Notes: generated from the sequence alone by a model not told the origin. Shown: positions 1 to 8,210, numbered from the stretch's first letter. The stretch: DNA of 32,500 nucleotides from Symbiodinium natans (GCA_905221605.1 CAJNDS010002668.1:430001-462500); one strand, 5' to 3'. Numbers and translations: made by a program.

Positions 1-100
1 TTTAACGCTACAAACCACCTGAACCAAATGGGGGCTTAACCTACTGTGTGAGCGGAGTCGGCAGTCAGACGCTTAGTGTCGAATGTCTGTTAGCCTAAAC

Positions 101-206
101 TTAGTAGCTGAGTGAGTACACTTTAGACTTTTTGGGATATACTCACCTACAGAACTGAAAGTGTACACTTTTCTGGTGCTTATGAACTCAGCAACTAAGT
201 AAAACA
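101..206. mobile_element. Small inverted-repeat element, family B, copy 1
   Basis: About 106 bp beginning TTAGTAGCTGAGT and ending ACTCAGCAACTAAG, which are near reverse complements. A second inner inverted pair (GTACACTTTAGA / AAGTGTACACTTTT) surrounds GGGATATACTC. A close relative lies at 906-1003 and weaker ones at 4233-4350 and 17995-18110. No coding capacity. The structure fits a MITE-like non-autonomous element. Confidence 0.6.
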
Positions 207-219
207 CCCTAAATCCCTA

Positions 220-288
220 AACCGCAAACTCACACCTGCGCAGTCGCACGAGTGGCTGAACTTTGCCCGGCTGACGCAGGCCCAGTGA
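220..288 (+). CDS. Putative exon fragment
   Basis: An open frame reads LTPAQSHEWLNFARLTQAQ before TGA, with a possible donor GTGAAC at 285. A second frame over the same bases stays open to about 387. Mostly G/C third positions in the first reading. No family recognised; could be chance. Confidence 0.25.
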   Translation, partial: NRKLTPAQSHEWLNFARLTQAQ

Positions 289-400
289 ACTGGGGTGGTC
301 CCTGGTGCAGTCTAAGCGCGATAAACCCTGAGCCGAGTGCGATCAGTACATGTGAAAAACCAGTACATGTGAAAAGCCTGGGAGTTTGACGATACACCAG

Positions 401-569
401 TACAAGAAGGGCCCCCCCCCCCTACTTATAAGCAGAGGCGCAAGGATCCTTAATTGGGCTAGAAGGGTCCTAACTTCGGTTGTAAGTCCCCTAACTATAG
501 TTACCCTAAGCCCTAAACCCTAAACCCTAAACCTTCTATAGTTAGTATAGTACTGGGGGCCCCTCCTTG
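401..569. mobile_element. Family A inverted-repeat element with nested heptamer insertion
   Basis: Ends ACAAGAAGGGGCCC-like and GGGGGCCCCTCCTTG are terminal inverted repeats. The interior carries the family signature (AAGGATCCT, ATTGGG, TAACTATAGTTAGTATAGTA). A 32-bp CCCTAAA tract at 504-535 interrupts it and is flanked by the exact direct repeat CTATAGTTA (495-503 and 536-544). The left end has expanded to a run of C. Other copies: 1778-1896, 8033-8210, 9902-10058, 20081-20204, 28211-28323. Confidence 0.75.
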
Positions 570-905
570 CAGCAGTAGAATCGATAAAGCATGATTCTTT
601 CAGAGCGGGCCTGTGATAAGAATAGTGTCCTAGGGTTTAGGGTTGAGGGTTTAGCGTTTATATCTATAGGGCTTTTGGGTTTTAGGGTGTATAGGGTTTA
701 GGGTTGCCTCCAAAGTCCGTTGCTCAAAAGGGTTTAGGGTTGACCTTTGGTTGTTGTTGGCCTTGGGACGGGCCCGAGGGCGTCTCGTGCTCGGGGCAGT
801 GGAAGGAGGGTGGAGGGGAGGACAGCGAGTGCCACCTCTCTGAGGCCAAACGACTCAGGTCTCACTTTTGGGCGTTTGTAGGGTATTGTTCTGGGGCTGC
901 TAGGT

Positions 906-1003
906 TATCTTAGTGGCTTAGTGAGTACACTTTACACTTTTGGGGATACTATAATCCCCTATAGAACTGAAAGTGTGCCTATGAACTCAGCAAGTAGGGT
1001 ATA
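906..1003. mobile_element. Small inverted-repeat element, family B, copy 2
   Basis: Closely matches 101-206 (TTAGTGGCTTAGTGAGTACA at the left, ATGAACTCAGCAAGTAGG at the right, ACTGAAAGTGTG inside). The loop here is GGGGATACTATAATCCCC, itself palindromic. Confidence 0.6.
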
Positions 1004-1049
1004 AGCAAACACCCCAGATTGCCATTCACCTGCAGCACCCCCCCTCGAG

Positions 1050-1139
1050 ACTCTAGTCCGAGTGTGTGCGGGACAGTGCGGGATGGCCAGGAAGCTCACT
1101 GTGGCAAGCCACTGCGACCAAGTGCGCTGCCAAGTATGA
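1050..1139 (+). CDS. Putative exon with donor GTATGA
   Basis: Open frame of 29 codons including VCAGQCGMARKLTVASHCDQ. It can end at donor GTATGA at 1134; otherwise TGA follows. Cysteine-rich, no family recognised. A longer frame (1066-1410) overlaps it but runs into GA microsatellite and is less convincing. Confidence 0.25.
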   Translation, partial: TLVRVCAGQCGMARKLTVASHCDQVRCQV

Positions 1140-1314
1140 CATGAACTTCTCTGTGGTGCTTTACTGTGACTTTAGATCCTTAGCCTTTTTGGGTTTATTG
1201 GGTTTCTTAATAAGGCAGCTACAAACTAGAGTTATAGCTACCTTGCTAAGCCAACTGCTCGAAAGAGCGGACGGTATTTGTGTGTGTCCATTTGCATGGT
1301 ACAGAAAGAGAGGG

Positions 1315-1341
1315 AAAGGGAGAGAGAGAGAGAGAGAGAGA
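1315..1341. repeat. GA microsatellite
   Basis: GAGAGA run following GAAAGGGA. Similar purine runs occur at 12823-12880 and 27736-27763. Confidence 0.9.
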
Positions 1342-1411
1342 ACGAAAGCACAAGAAGCCAAGTTAGACCGGGTGTTCTGGATCAGTTGTCCAGCTGTTGC
1401 TTGCACATGAG

Positions 1412-1490
1412 ATCCACCAAATGTCTATCCCGTGCCCCATGAACCCTCCGAGCTGTTTATTGCTTTGAGGCTGAAATTGCCATTACGGAG
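1412..1490 (+). CDS. Putative exon with donor GTAGGT
   Basis: Frame reads PPNVYPVPHEPSELFIALRL then KLPLRR and ends at GAG|GTAGGT (1491). The upstream AG at 1410-1411 is a weak acceptor without a pyrimidine tract. Unrecognised protein. Confidence 0.28.
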
Positions 1491-1549
1491 GTAGGTGATG
1501 AATGTGACTGGTGTGAAACCTAGGGGTCCATGCACCTAGATTGGTGGGT

Positions 1550-1674
1550 TTAGGGTTTAGGGTTTAGGGTTTAGGGTTTAGGGTTTAGGGTTTAGGGTTT
1601 AGGGTTTAGGGTTTAGGGGTTAGGGGTTAGGGGTTAGGGGTTAGGGTTTGGGTTTGTTTAGGGTTTAGGGTTTC
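1550..1674 (+). repeat. TTTAGGG tract
   Basis: About nine perfect TTTAGGG units followed by four TTAGGGG variants and a degenerate end. One of the longer tracts. Confidence 0.97.
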
Positions 1675-1777
1675 GAGTACCTCCTAAAACGGGCCTTTGG
1701 GCCCAGCATATAGTAATGAAGTACATGGACACTCAGCAGGAGTCCTTGTTGTCTCCTTAGTTTAGGGTTCAGGGTTT

Positions 1778-1896
1778 ACAAGGACGGGCCCTTTTCGTTC
1801 TAAGCAGAGTTATAAGTTAAGGGCCCTCAATTGGGTTGTAAGGATCCTAACTCAGGATACAAATCCCTTAACTATAGCTAGTATAGTAGGGGTCCC
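1778..1896. mobile_element. Family A inverted-repeat element, truncated at right end
   Basis: Begins ACAAGGACGGGCCC and carries TTGTAAGGATCCTAACT and CTATAGCTAGTATAGTAGG. The right terminal repeat stops at GGGGTCCC and runs into a CCCTAAA tract, so the end has been lost or overwritten. Confidence 0.65.
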
Positions 1897-1916
1897 ATAA
1901 AACCCTAAACTCAACC

Positions 1917-2030
1917 TGAACCCTAAGCCCTAAGCCCTAAGCCCTAAGCCCTAAGCCCTAAGCCCTAAACCCTAAGCCCTAAACCCTAAACCCTAAACCC
2001 TAAACCCTACCCTAAATCCTAAACCCCCTT
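1917..2030 (-). repeat. CCCTAAG/CCCTAAA tract
   Basis: A run of CCCTAAG variants passes into CCCTAAA, showing local homogenisation of a variant unit. Confidence 0.95.
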
Positions 2031-2067
2031 GAAAGGTTTAGGATATACTCTCCCAGCCTTGGCCTAG

Positions 2068-2153
2068 GCACACCCATGAAAGCCACATGGGCACAGAAGA
2101 AGGCCCACGATCAGGGAGCGGATTTCACTCTTGAGAGGGCCATGAACACTGGG
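2068..2153 (+). CDS. Putative exon ending at a GTTTAG donor
   Basis: After acceptor CCTAG the frame reads TPMKATWAQKKAHDQGADFT then LERAMNTG and ends at G|GTTTAG (2154), the first heptamer of the next tract. Charged, helix-like composition. No family recognised. Confidence 0.35.
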
Positions 2154-2504
2154 GTTTAGGGTTTAGGGTTTCGGGTTTAGGGTTTAGGTTCCTCGGGTGA
2201 ACTTTGTACCCCGGCCAATATAGTGTACTTCTTTGGAAATCTGGCCTTTGGTCAGGTGCAAGGTAGTCCTAAACCCTAAACTCCATTTGGTTAGGGTAAG
2301 TCCCAAGCCCTTAAGTTGTTTAGTGTTTAGGTTTTAGGGTTCAGGGTTTAGGGTTCAGCGTGAAGAGCGGGGGACAGGTTAGAACAGCAACACGTTGCTG
2401 CAAGCCCCCAAACCCTGCACACCCCCTGGGGGTGTTAGGGTCATAGGCCCCCCCCCCCCCAACTTAAACAGGCGACTTGTGGTTGACTTTGTATCTGCGG
2501 GCCC

Positions 2505-2643
2505 GCGCAGCCCTAAACCCTAAACCCTAAACCCTAAATTGGCCCTAAAACCCTAAACATCCCTAAACCCTAAATTGGCCCTAAACATCCCTAAACCCTA
2601 AACCCTAAATTGGCCCCTAAACCCTAAGCCCTAGAAAGCGCAG
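2505..2643 (-). mobile_element. CCCTAAA tract between short direct repeats
   Basis: The tract at 2511-2637 lies between two copies of GCGCAG (2505-2510, 2638-2643). Inside, CTAAATTGGCCCCTAA and AACATCCC recur two or three times, giving a higher-order repeat. Six bases is weak evidence on its own. Confidence 0.4.
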
Positions 2644-2652
2644 GGGCTGCAG

Positions 2653-2735
2653 GTGCCAGAGAGCTTCAAGGCACCCGCCCAACAAAGCCCCTCGGCGACC
2701 TTCTTGTGCCGATGAGAGCTCAGCATTATCCTTGG
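2653..2735 (+). CDS. Putative exon ending at a GTTTAG donor
   Basis: Acceptor GGGCTGCAG, then a frame reading ARELQGTRPTKPLGDLLVPM and RAQHYPW up to GTTTAG at 2736. A second frame is open only to a TGA in the middle. Unrecognised. Confidence 0.3.
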
Positions 2736-2825
2736 GTTTAGGGTTTAGGGTTTAGGGTTTAGGGGTTTAGGGGTTTAGGGGTTTAGGGGTTTAGGGGTTT
2801 AGGGGTTTAGGGGTTTAGGGTTTAG
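2736..2825 (+). repeat. TTTAGGG/TTTAGGGG tract
   Basis: Four TTTAGGG units followed by eight-base TTTAGGGG units, a change in period within one tract. Confidence 0.95.
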
Positions 2826-2852
2826 GCCGGTTGAGGGTTTAGGGTTGAGGCC

Positions 2853-2933
2853 TACCGGTTCTTAATTTGAGGCCATCAGGTATCTTGCATCCCCCTAAAC
2901 CGATAAATCCGTCATTCCCACGAAGAACCGGTA
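2853..2933. repeat. Inverted repeat with 60-base loop
   Basis: TACCGGTTCTT at 2853 and AAGAACCGGTA ending at 2933 are perfect reverse complements. A further copy of CCGGTTGAGG lies just outside. Could be a small fold-back element between two heptamer tracts. Confidence 0.6.
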
Positions 2934-2945
2934 AGATGATGGTCT

Positions 2946-2998
2946 TAGGTTTAGGGTTTAGGGTTTAGGGTTTAGGGTTTAGGGTTTAGGGTTTAGGG
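2946..2998 (+). repeat. TTTAGGG tract
   Basis: Seven near-perfect units. Confidence 0.95.
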
Positions 2999-3123
2999 TG
3001 TCTGTATCGAAGGTAACTTCCATACCCTTACAACAGCATACCAACTATTCAAGTAGCCTCAAGCCCGACGCCCTAAACCCTCATGACTTAAAGACCATTT
3101 CAAGGGCATGTAGGTAAGTGTAG

Positions 3124-3189
3124 GCCGGGTTGATGTGGGATTTGCGAGCTGAGCGAGGACCATACGACCTCACTGCCAGTTTGCATTTA
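3124..3189 (+). CDS. Putative exon fragment
   Basis: After GTGTAG the frame reads AGLMWDLRAERGPYDLTAS. Short; no clear donor. Low confidence. Confidence 0.22.
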
Positions 3190-3300
3190 GGGTTTATAGG
3201 GATTACAGGGATTGTAGGGGTTTAAGTTTAACGTCCATTTTACTCATCATCGTCCTGCTCTGCCTTTCTAGGCACTTTTCGCTAAACCCGCTTCTTTCAG

Positions 3301-3385
3301 GCCCAGGGGGACCGGAATGAAACCTCCACGTTCGACACGAGGTGCAGAGGAGTCCCCACTGCGCGACGAGGACTACAAGGCAAGG
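3301..3385 (+). CDS. Putative exon with strong acceptor
   Basis: Preceded by the pyrimidine-rich acceptor CTTCTTTCAG. The frame reads AQGDRNETSTFDTRC then RGVPTARRGLQGK and can end at G|GTAGGT (3386) or, as a dinoflagellate-type GC donor, at AAG|GCAAGG (3380). One of the better-bounded exons; product unknown. Confidence 0.42.
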
Positions 3386-3501
3386 GTAGGTTTGGAACTG
3401 AGGCCTAGGGGTTAGGATGGAGTTCTTGCAACTGTTTCTTCGTAGGGATTTGCGGTTTAGGGTTGAGGGTCTAGGGTTCATGATCTTATAAGGGCTTGTA
3501 G

Positions 3502-3581
3502 GCATAGAGATGGCAACGCCTGCCGTGGTTGCTTGCCGACAGCTGGGGCAAGCAACCCAAACTCGCATGCCTGCATCCAAG
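3502..3581 (+). CDS. Putative exon bounded by AG and GTGTGG
   Basis: Acceptor CTTGTAG, then IEMATPAVVACRQLGQATQT and RMPASK, ending AAG|GTGTGG. Alanine-rich and in frame throughout. The next good + island after 3301-3385, so the two could belong to one gene. Confidence 0.38.
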
Positions 3582-3589
3582 GTGTGGGA

Positions 3590-4110
3590 CCCCCCACAAA
3601 GAAGACCGCAACACCACACTCGGAGGTCATGGGAAGAAAAAAGTGAGATCAGCGGCTGTGCTTTTCTTAGTTATGTAACTATGTGTAGCCTGAATTCTCC
3701 CAGGCCTTCGAACACTTGCTCCCAGTTCCCAGGCCTTAAAAACTTAGACACTAGCATACCTCCTTGGACTCCGAACTCCCAATCTTGAGGTTTAGGAATC
3801 AGGGCCACGAAGACGATCCTGTCACGGGAACTTATAGGGACAATATAAGGTGTATTATTTTTATATCTCGGGGTTACGGGTCCGCTCTAGGGGTCCCTGC
3901 TATACCCCTTCATCCCGACGGTCCGTCGTGGCACAAAACCAGAAGAAAAGACCGCAACCTGCCAGGCCCGCCGCGCTGGGGATCCGGCGAGCCCGTGCTG
4001 GACCTGGTGTGAATCAAGCGCTGAGTTTTGGGTGTAGGGTTGAGTTTGTAGGGTTTAGGGTTTAGGGTTTAGGGTTTAGGGTCTTTGTTCTTTGGCTGTG
4101 TGGGTATGAG
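3590..4110. other. Mostly noncoding stretch
   Basis: Several overlapping frames of 70-90 codons exist here but none has good splice borders or a consistent codon pattern. A GC-rich piece near 3965-4010 after AACCTGCCAG could be a short exon. A TTTAGGG tract sits at 4047-4080. Confidence 0.4.
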
Positions 4111-4144
4111 AGAGAAAGGGAGGGGAGGAAGACCCGTGGCCAAG

Positions 4145-4241
4145 GCACCGCCATGAGAAGGCCCGGAGTGCCATCCTTTCGGCCATCGAGATGCCTCGCG
4201 GCCATGACATCCGGGGGGGAACCCCCAAACTCAAAAGCTGA
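4145..4241 (+). CDS. Putative exon, GC-rich third positions
   Basis: The frame reads HRHEKARSAILSAIEMPRGH then DIRGG and is open to TGA at 4239. About 18 of the first 23 codons end in G or C. Acceptor CCAAG is weak. Possible helix. No family recognised. Confidence 0.35.
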
Positions 4242-4350
4242 GTAGGTAACCTTTAACCTTTTGGGGTATTATGTATATGTGTATATATATACATATGTAT
4301 ATATATATATAATCCTACCAGAATTGAAAGGGGTTAACCTTTTTTGGCCC
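4233..4350. mobile_element. Family B element with TA microsatellite in its loop
   Basis: AGCTGAGTAGGTAACCTTTA at the left pairs with AAAGGGGTTAACCTTTT at the right. The normal short loop (GGGGTATTATAATCC in relatives) is interrupted by about 45 bases of TATATG repeat. Confidence 0.5.
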
Positions 4351-4574
4351 GGGGGTACACGAGGGGGGATCCCTCCTTCATAACCCGGAAACCCCATCTG
4401 AGGGACGTCTTCGGTACAGGCATGTAGGGGCTGGTGGAGGGATTCCTGGCTCACCAAACCCTAAATACCAAACCTCAAACCCTAAACTGTAAAAATCGTA
4501 AACCTTTCGCATGACCAGGGTCTCGACAACAGGGCTCAACCTTCAATTTAGAGTGTGCTTAGAAGGGTCTTTTG

Positions 4575-4660
4575 ACATAGTAAGTTTGCCTAGTAACCCC
4601 TAGAAACCCGATCCTAATCCCCAGAACCCAGCCTACTAACCCTACTTACGAAGTCAGCAG
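4575..4660. repeat. Dispersed repeat, family F, copy 1
   Basis: Shares an ordered set of words with 18102-18188: AGTAAGT, CCCTAGAAACC, TAATC, CCCCA, GACCCA-like, CTACTAA-like, and ACTTACGAAGTCA near the end. Function unknown. Confidence 0.45.
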
Positions 4661-4796
4661 AGCCTTAGGGGGAATGGGGTTTAGGGTTTAGGGCTTCCAA
4701 AGTAGGGTAGTGGGGGGTGGGTGGCTGCATTTCGGACAGTAGCTCGGATGGCTAGAGGGAGCAGTGTTCGTGGAGTGTGGGGGGCTGGAGTTCTAG

Positions 4797-4864
4797 AGCC
4801 TCGTGACTCATGAGCCAGCACCCTCTGTGGGGACTGCCAGACGGTCAGCTGCTTTGCCTTCCAA
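4797..4864 (+). CDS. Putative exon with consensus GTAAGT donor
   Basis: After TTCTAG the frame reads SLVTHEPAPSVGTARRSAAL then PS and ends at CCAA|GTAAGT (4865), a consensus donor. A second GTAAGC follows at about 4881. An opposite-strand frame of 66 codons overlaps (4681-4881) and is probably a shadow. Confidence 0.38.
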
Positions 4865-5090
4865 GTAAGTAGGCCTTGCAAGTAAGCAGGGAAGACCGCC
4901 GTCTACCCCCTAACCCTAAACCCTATATTATAAGGGCCTCAAACAGTGGTGCTATGTGCAAGGATCTACGCTGGCCCCGGTGGACACAAGCGAACATATG
5001 CAGTGCAGAGCCATGATTTAGGGTTCAGGCTTTAGGCCCTTAGACTTTACCGCTCCCCCCCGCAGCCACCCTAGACCCTAAAGCCTAAAC

Positions 5091-5208
5091 CCGACTTCTG
5101 AAGCATGGCAACCGAGGTTGTCAGGGGAGGATGCCCGGAAAGCACCGGGATCCGACTCCGCGAAGGCTCCGAATCCCTTTTCCTTCTTGTCCAAGTGCGT
5201 CGTCATAC
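5091..5208 (-). CDS. Putative minus-strand exon, possibly starting with ATG
   Basis: On the minus strand a pyrimidine-rich acceptor (TTCTTTTTTTAAG) precedes ATG and the frame MTTHLDKKEKGFGAFAESDP then GAFRASSPDNLGCHASEV. It ends at a GTTTAG donor read on the minus strand (5090). One of few islands that clearly favour the minus strand. Confidence 0.4.
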
Positions 5209-5394
5209 CTTAAAAAAAGAAGCGAACATGTTTAGGGTTTAGGGTTTAGGGTATGACAAGTTGGTGAGCAACGCAGGAAGCGTGACAGCATGTGGGCTTG
5301 CACATGTTACAGTTGTCCTGAAGTTTGCCTCTCCCAGAAGAGCTTGGCCGCTGCCCGTTCCTTCTCCCTCATCTTCCCTCCATCCAGCTCCCTC

Positions 5395-5500
5395 CCTCCT
5401 CTCTTCCCTCTCTCTCTCACGCTCTTTCTCTCTTTCCCTTTCTGTCCCTAAACCCGAAACCCTAAACCCTAAACGCTCTCTCTCTCTCTCTCTCTCTTTC
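5395..5500. repeat. CT-rich microsatellite split by CCCTAAA units
   Basis: Two CT runs (about 5395-5440 and 5476-5499) are separated by CCCTAAACCCGAAACCCTAA-type heptamers. The words CTCTC and GCTCT flank both sides, as if the heptamers had inserted into a CT run. Overlapping frames of about 100 codons on both strands are low-complexity. Confidence 0.7.
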
Positions 5501-5517
5501 TGCTCTCTGTTTGACAG

Positions 5518-5580
5518 GAGGCTGTCCTGGTGCAAGGCCTGCCAGCCCGCACTAATTATTTGATGACGGCGTCTTGTTTT
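5518..5580 (+). CDS. Putative exon bounded by GACAG and GTATGG
   Basis: Preceded by a long CT tract and GACAG, an ideal acceptor. Reads EAVLVQGLPARTNYLMTASC then F and ends at GTATGG (5581), leading straight into TTTAGGG repeats in the same orientation. Length is a multiple of three. Confidence 0.42.
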
Positions 5581-5929
5581 GTATGGGTTTAGGGTTTAGG
5601 GTTTAGGATGTAGGGTTTAGCGTTTAGGGTTAAGCACTTGCATCAGTATTCAATGATTCGAGAGTATCGGGTGTATCCATCCGGGCCTTGAGAAAGTTGT
5701 TGAAAGCACCTGAAACAGGGTTGATATTTCTGTTTTTGGTGAGTGTATATAAGTTTGCTTTTGAATATTTGGTGAGTGTATACCTTGGGTGTCCTTTTGG
5801 GGGTACAAGAAATACAAACCCTAATGCATATCTTTCTCAGCTCGACGTCAGCTGGTATGCTTCAGGAAGTGGCCTCATGCCGTGCAGCTAGCACCCGTTT
5901 CCCTCTGTGTCCCTACTATTTCCTTAAGA

Positions 5930-6190
5930 GCCCCCCCCCCCCCCCCAAAAAAAAAAAAAAAAAAACTAATAAATAAAGAAAAAACTTAAATATCCCTACA
6001 TTACCCTTATAAGGAAGAATGTGTTATATATATATGTATATATATATGTATATATATATGTATATATATATGTATATATATATGTATATATATTTTTTTT
6101 ATATGCATATATATATATATATATGTTTTTTTATTATTCTTTTTTTTTTGGGGGGGGGGGGTGGGGGGGGGGGGGGGGTTCTCTTAAGCA
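5930..6190. mobile_element. Fold-back element with C-run/A-run ends and TA core
   Basis: The left end is CTTAAGAG followed by about 15 C and 19 A. The right end is T-run, about 30 G (one T) and CTCTTAAG, the reverse complement. Between them lies (TATATATG)n. A second element of the same layout lies at 12497-12640, and a partial one at 25380-25578. It could form a very long hairpin. Assembly error in such runs is possible. Confidence 0.6.
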
Positions 6191-6202
6191 ACTAGTGTAT
6201 CC

Positions 6203-6286
6203 ATGCACCGAGAGAAGTCTTTGGATGCAGCCAAGCTCTCAGAGCGAGGCTTAACCGGCACGTTTGCATTCCTGTTGGCGCACTGA
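6203..6286 (+). CDS. Putative exon after the fold-back element
   Basis: After ACTAG the frame has MHREKSLDAAKLSERGLTGT then FAFLLAH and TGA. Balanced charge and hydrophobic content. Unrecognised. Confidence 0.32.
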   Translation: MHREKSLDAAKLSERGLTGTFAFLLAH

Positions 6287-6395
6287 AACTTTGGTTTTGA
6301 GGTCGTTAGCCACTCAATCTCTAGAGTATGTAGGCAAATAAGCACATAAGTATAAACATACAGTTAACTACAACAATGATCAGCCCAAAAGAAAT

Positions 6396-6483
6396 TTATA
6401 GACACATATATATATATATATACGCATATACATACATTATATATACATATATATACATATATGTATGTATATGTATATATACA
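6396..6483. repeat. TA/CATATA microsatellite
   Basis: About 88 bases of alternating purine-pyrimidine TA with scattered CA/TG. Similar blocks: 10467-10516, 18831-18875, 25412-25462, 29541-29620. Confidence 0.9.
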
Positions 6484-6555
6484 CCTGAAGCGTACCAAAG
6501 GCCTCCTCATACTGATGCTGTCACACAGCGCAAGTCTTGGGCCTGTCTAAGCTAA
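6484..6555 (+). CDS. Putative exon fragment
   Basis: Starts immediately after the TA microsatellite; frame PEAYQRPPHTDAVTQRKSWA then CLS and TAA. Weak borders. Confidence 0.2.
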   Translation, partial: PEAYQRPPHTDAVTQRKSWACLS

Positions 6556-6785
6556 AACCCTACACCCTATACCCTGGACCCTGAACCCTCAACCCTCAAC
6601 CATGAACCTTTTTGAGTAACGAGGGTCTCCCCTGTGCGATGTGATGCATCAGCTAGGCGGGTGGCAAAAGCAAACATGAACCCTGAACCCTAAACCCTAG
6701 CTTAGACCGAGGCAAGAAGCTTATTTCCTCGTTCCATGATCCACGAGCTTAGCTAAAGATTTAAAACCTTTTTCAGCTTCCTTAC

Positions 6786-6860
6786 TCTGCAGTAAGAAAC
6801 TTTAACCTTTTAAATGCACCAGGGCATTAACCTTTTCAATCTTTGTTGGATAAGTTAGCT
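6786..6860. repeat. Possible degraded family B element
   Basis: Shares AACTTTAACCTTTT and CATTAACCTTTTCAAT with the family B interiors at 4233 and 17995, but the outer ends are not clear. Confidence 0.3.
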
Positions 6861-6945
6861 TCGACACATCGCGGGCAGACACCGTCGAGCCTGTTCGCGT
6901 CCGAGCCGTACGACCTGGGCCCTCAGCTGACCCACGAGAGCAGGC
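6861..6945 (+). CDS. Putative GC-rich exon
   Basis: The frame reads STHRGQTPSSLFASEPYDLG then PQLTHESR, running into CCCTAAA repeats. An AG at 6877-6878 (GGGCAG) could be the acceptor. High G/C at third positions. Confidence 0.33.
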
Positions 6946-6989
6946 CTAAACCCTAAACCCTAAACCCTAAACCCTAAACCCTAAACCCT
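6946..6989 (-). repeat. CCCTAAA tract
   Basis: Six perfect units between two coding-like islands. Confidence 0.97.
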
Positions 6990-7187
6990 GACGGCACGTT
7001 GCAAGGCTTCATGTGGGGATTTTTCAGCCGAGGCGCTAGGCTTGAGGTACAAATTGGTGGACAACCTGATGCAGAGCAAGATTCTATAGGACCCAGAGTA
7101 GGTTCCCTTATAAGGCCCTTCAAAAACCAAAAAGGGCGCCTTTATATTCCTAATCTTGGGCCTAGGATTGGCAAGACGGGTTTCTGA
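6990..7187 (+). CDS. Putative coding frame containing a family D element
   Basis: An open frame from 6999 (TTG/CTT context; no ATG until residue 5) reads LQGFMWGFFSRGARLEVQIG then GQPDAEQDS. From about 7083 it continues through a family D element (GGACCCAGAGTAGGTTCC ... CTTGGGCCTAGG). A donor GTACAA after LE (about 7045) would end the exon before that element. Confidence 0.3.
   Translation, partial: DGTLQGFMWGFFSRGARLEVQIGGQPDAEQDSIGPRVGSLIRPFKNQKGRLYIPNLGPRIGKTGF
7083..7176 (-). mobile_element. Family D short element, reverse orientation
   Basis: On the minus strand it runs TAGGCCCAAG ... GGCGCCCTTTTTGG ... GGGAACCTACTCTGGGTCC, matching the order at 22549-22646 (TAGGCCCTTG ... GGGTTCC ... 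CCTCCTGGGTCTAG). Related words occur at 19372-19462, 20424-20500 and 21127-21222. Confidence 0.4.
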
Positions 7188-7358
7188 GACATGGGCCCGG
7201 ACCTGAAAACTACCCCTCCTTCAGCAGCATCTCTCGGGCGTTGAGGGCTTAGGGTTCTCAGGGCCGCTGAGTTGGTGGTTGGAGGGGCCGCTGAGTTGGT
7301 TATTAGGTCATGAGTCTTACCCCCTTCGGAGTTTTCTCAGTTTTTTCGCCCCTTCCAG

Positions 7359-7421
7359 GCTCCCCCCGCAGCCTGCCACACGCCGATGCAGCCGCCGCCA
7401 GCGGCTGCCGCAGTGCTGCAG
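7359..7421 (+). CDS. Putative exon with GC donor
   Basis: Acceptor CCCCTTCCAG with a T/C-rich lead, frame APPAACHTPMQPPPAAAAVL then Q, ending CAG|GCAAGG. The GC donor fits dinoflagellate splicing. Proline/alanine-rich, low complexity. Confidence 0.38.
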
Positions 7422-7484
7422 GCAAGGGACGGCAGCAACACGCACACGCGTGCCCTAAACCCTAAACCCTAAACCCATCTTGCA

Positions 7485-7529
7485 GGAGCAGATCGGTTCC
7501 ATCCCAGAAAAGCCCCTGAAGGGTTCCTA
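7485..7529 (+). CDS. Putative short exon
   Basis: CATCTTGCAG precedes EQIGSIPEKPLKGS and a TAA. Good acceptor after CCCTAAA repeats; very short. Confidence 0.25.
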
Positions 7530-7630
7530 AGAATGACCCAAGAGCATGGGGTACTAGTTTGGGAGGCTCTACTTTTCGAATCCTCCCAAAGGTCTGGGAT
7601 AGTATCTTGAGCATCTCACTACTAAGCCCT

Positions 7631-7885
7631 CAAGAACCTGCAGATGCTGCAATTACACTTCAGGAACATTCCGGGACGACTGGGGCTTTCTGCGCGAACC
7701 TTGCTGACTGCCCGAGGCTGCCAGTCCCCCCCCGAACCAGTCAGCCTGTCGCCGGTTCGTGGCACCAAGCTCAGATGCGTCAGCGCCACATCGAATCTGT
7801 TCTGAGGGTCGTTTTGGGCATGAGGGGCCGCCGAAGCTGCAGAAACTGCCAGAGAATCCGAAGTCTAGAGGGGTTTGTTGCACCC
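7631..7885 (+). CDS. Coding-like island, frame uncertain
   Basis: Two + frames are open here. One (from 7559, 109 codons) includes ADAAITLQEHSGTTGAFCAN and QAQMRQRHIESVLRVVLGMR. The other starts after CCTGCAG with LQLHFRNIPGRLGLSARTLL. A minus frame of 76 codons overlaps. G+C content supports coding, but the frame cannot be settled by eye. Confidence 0.35.
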
Positions 7886-8032
7886 TAAACCCTAACCCTA
7901 AACCCTAAACCCAAAACCCTATAACCCTAAACCCTAAATGTGCTTCCAAGCCATCACCGGCCACGCCCATCCTCCGGTGATGAGGTTGCACCACCGATGC
8001 TTCCGACGGCTTCTCTACAGGCCTGCCTTATA

Positions 8033-8210
8033 CCAGGAGGGGCCCCCCTTACCCTACGAACTATAGTTCAGGGGCGTATAACTTAAGTTAGGATCCTTAT
8101 AACCCAATTCAGGATCCTTATCCCTAAACCCTAAACCCTAAACCCTAAACCCCAAACCCAATTTGGGATCCTTATGAATCTACTGATAACTAGGGGGGGG
8201 CCCCTCCTTG
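8033..8210. mobile_element. Family A element with nested heptamer insertion, copy 3
   Basis: Terminal repeats CCAGGAGGGGCCCCCC and GGGGGCCCCTCCTTG. A CCCTAAA tract (8122-8154) interrupts it between a 21-base direct repeat (8101-8121 and 8155-8175; two differences) whose shared core is GGATCCTTAT. This is the second family A copy carrying a heptamer insertion, at a different internal site. Confidence 0.72.

Noticed and set aside
3203-3619. 138-codon minus-strand frame
   Set aside because: Overlaps two + islands with good splice sites (3301-3385, 3502-3581) and contains heptamer-derived segments; likely a shadow.
5239-5563. Two opposed frames of about 100 codons over the CT microsatellite
   Set aside because: Low-complexity RE/LS repeats from GA/CT runs.
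6021-6254. 77-codon frame of IYVYIYVY
   Set aside because: Translation of the TA microsatellite and G-run.
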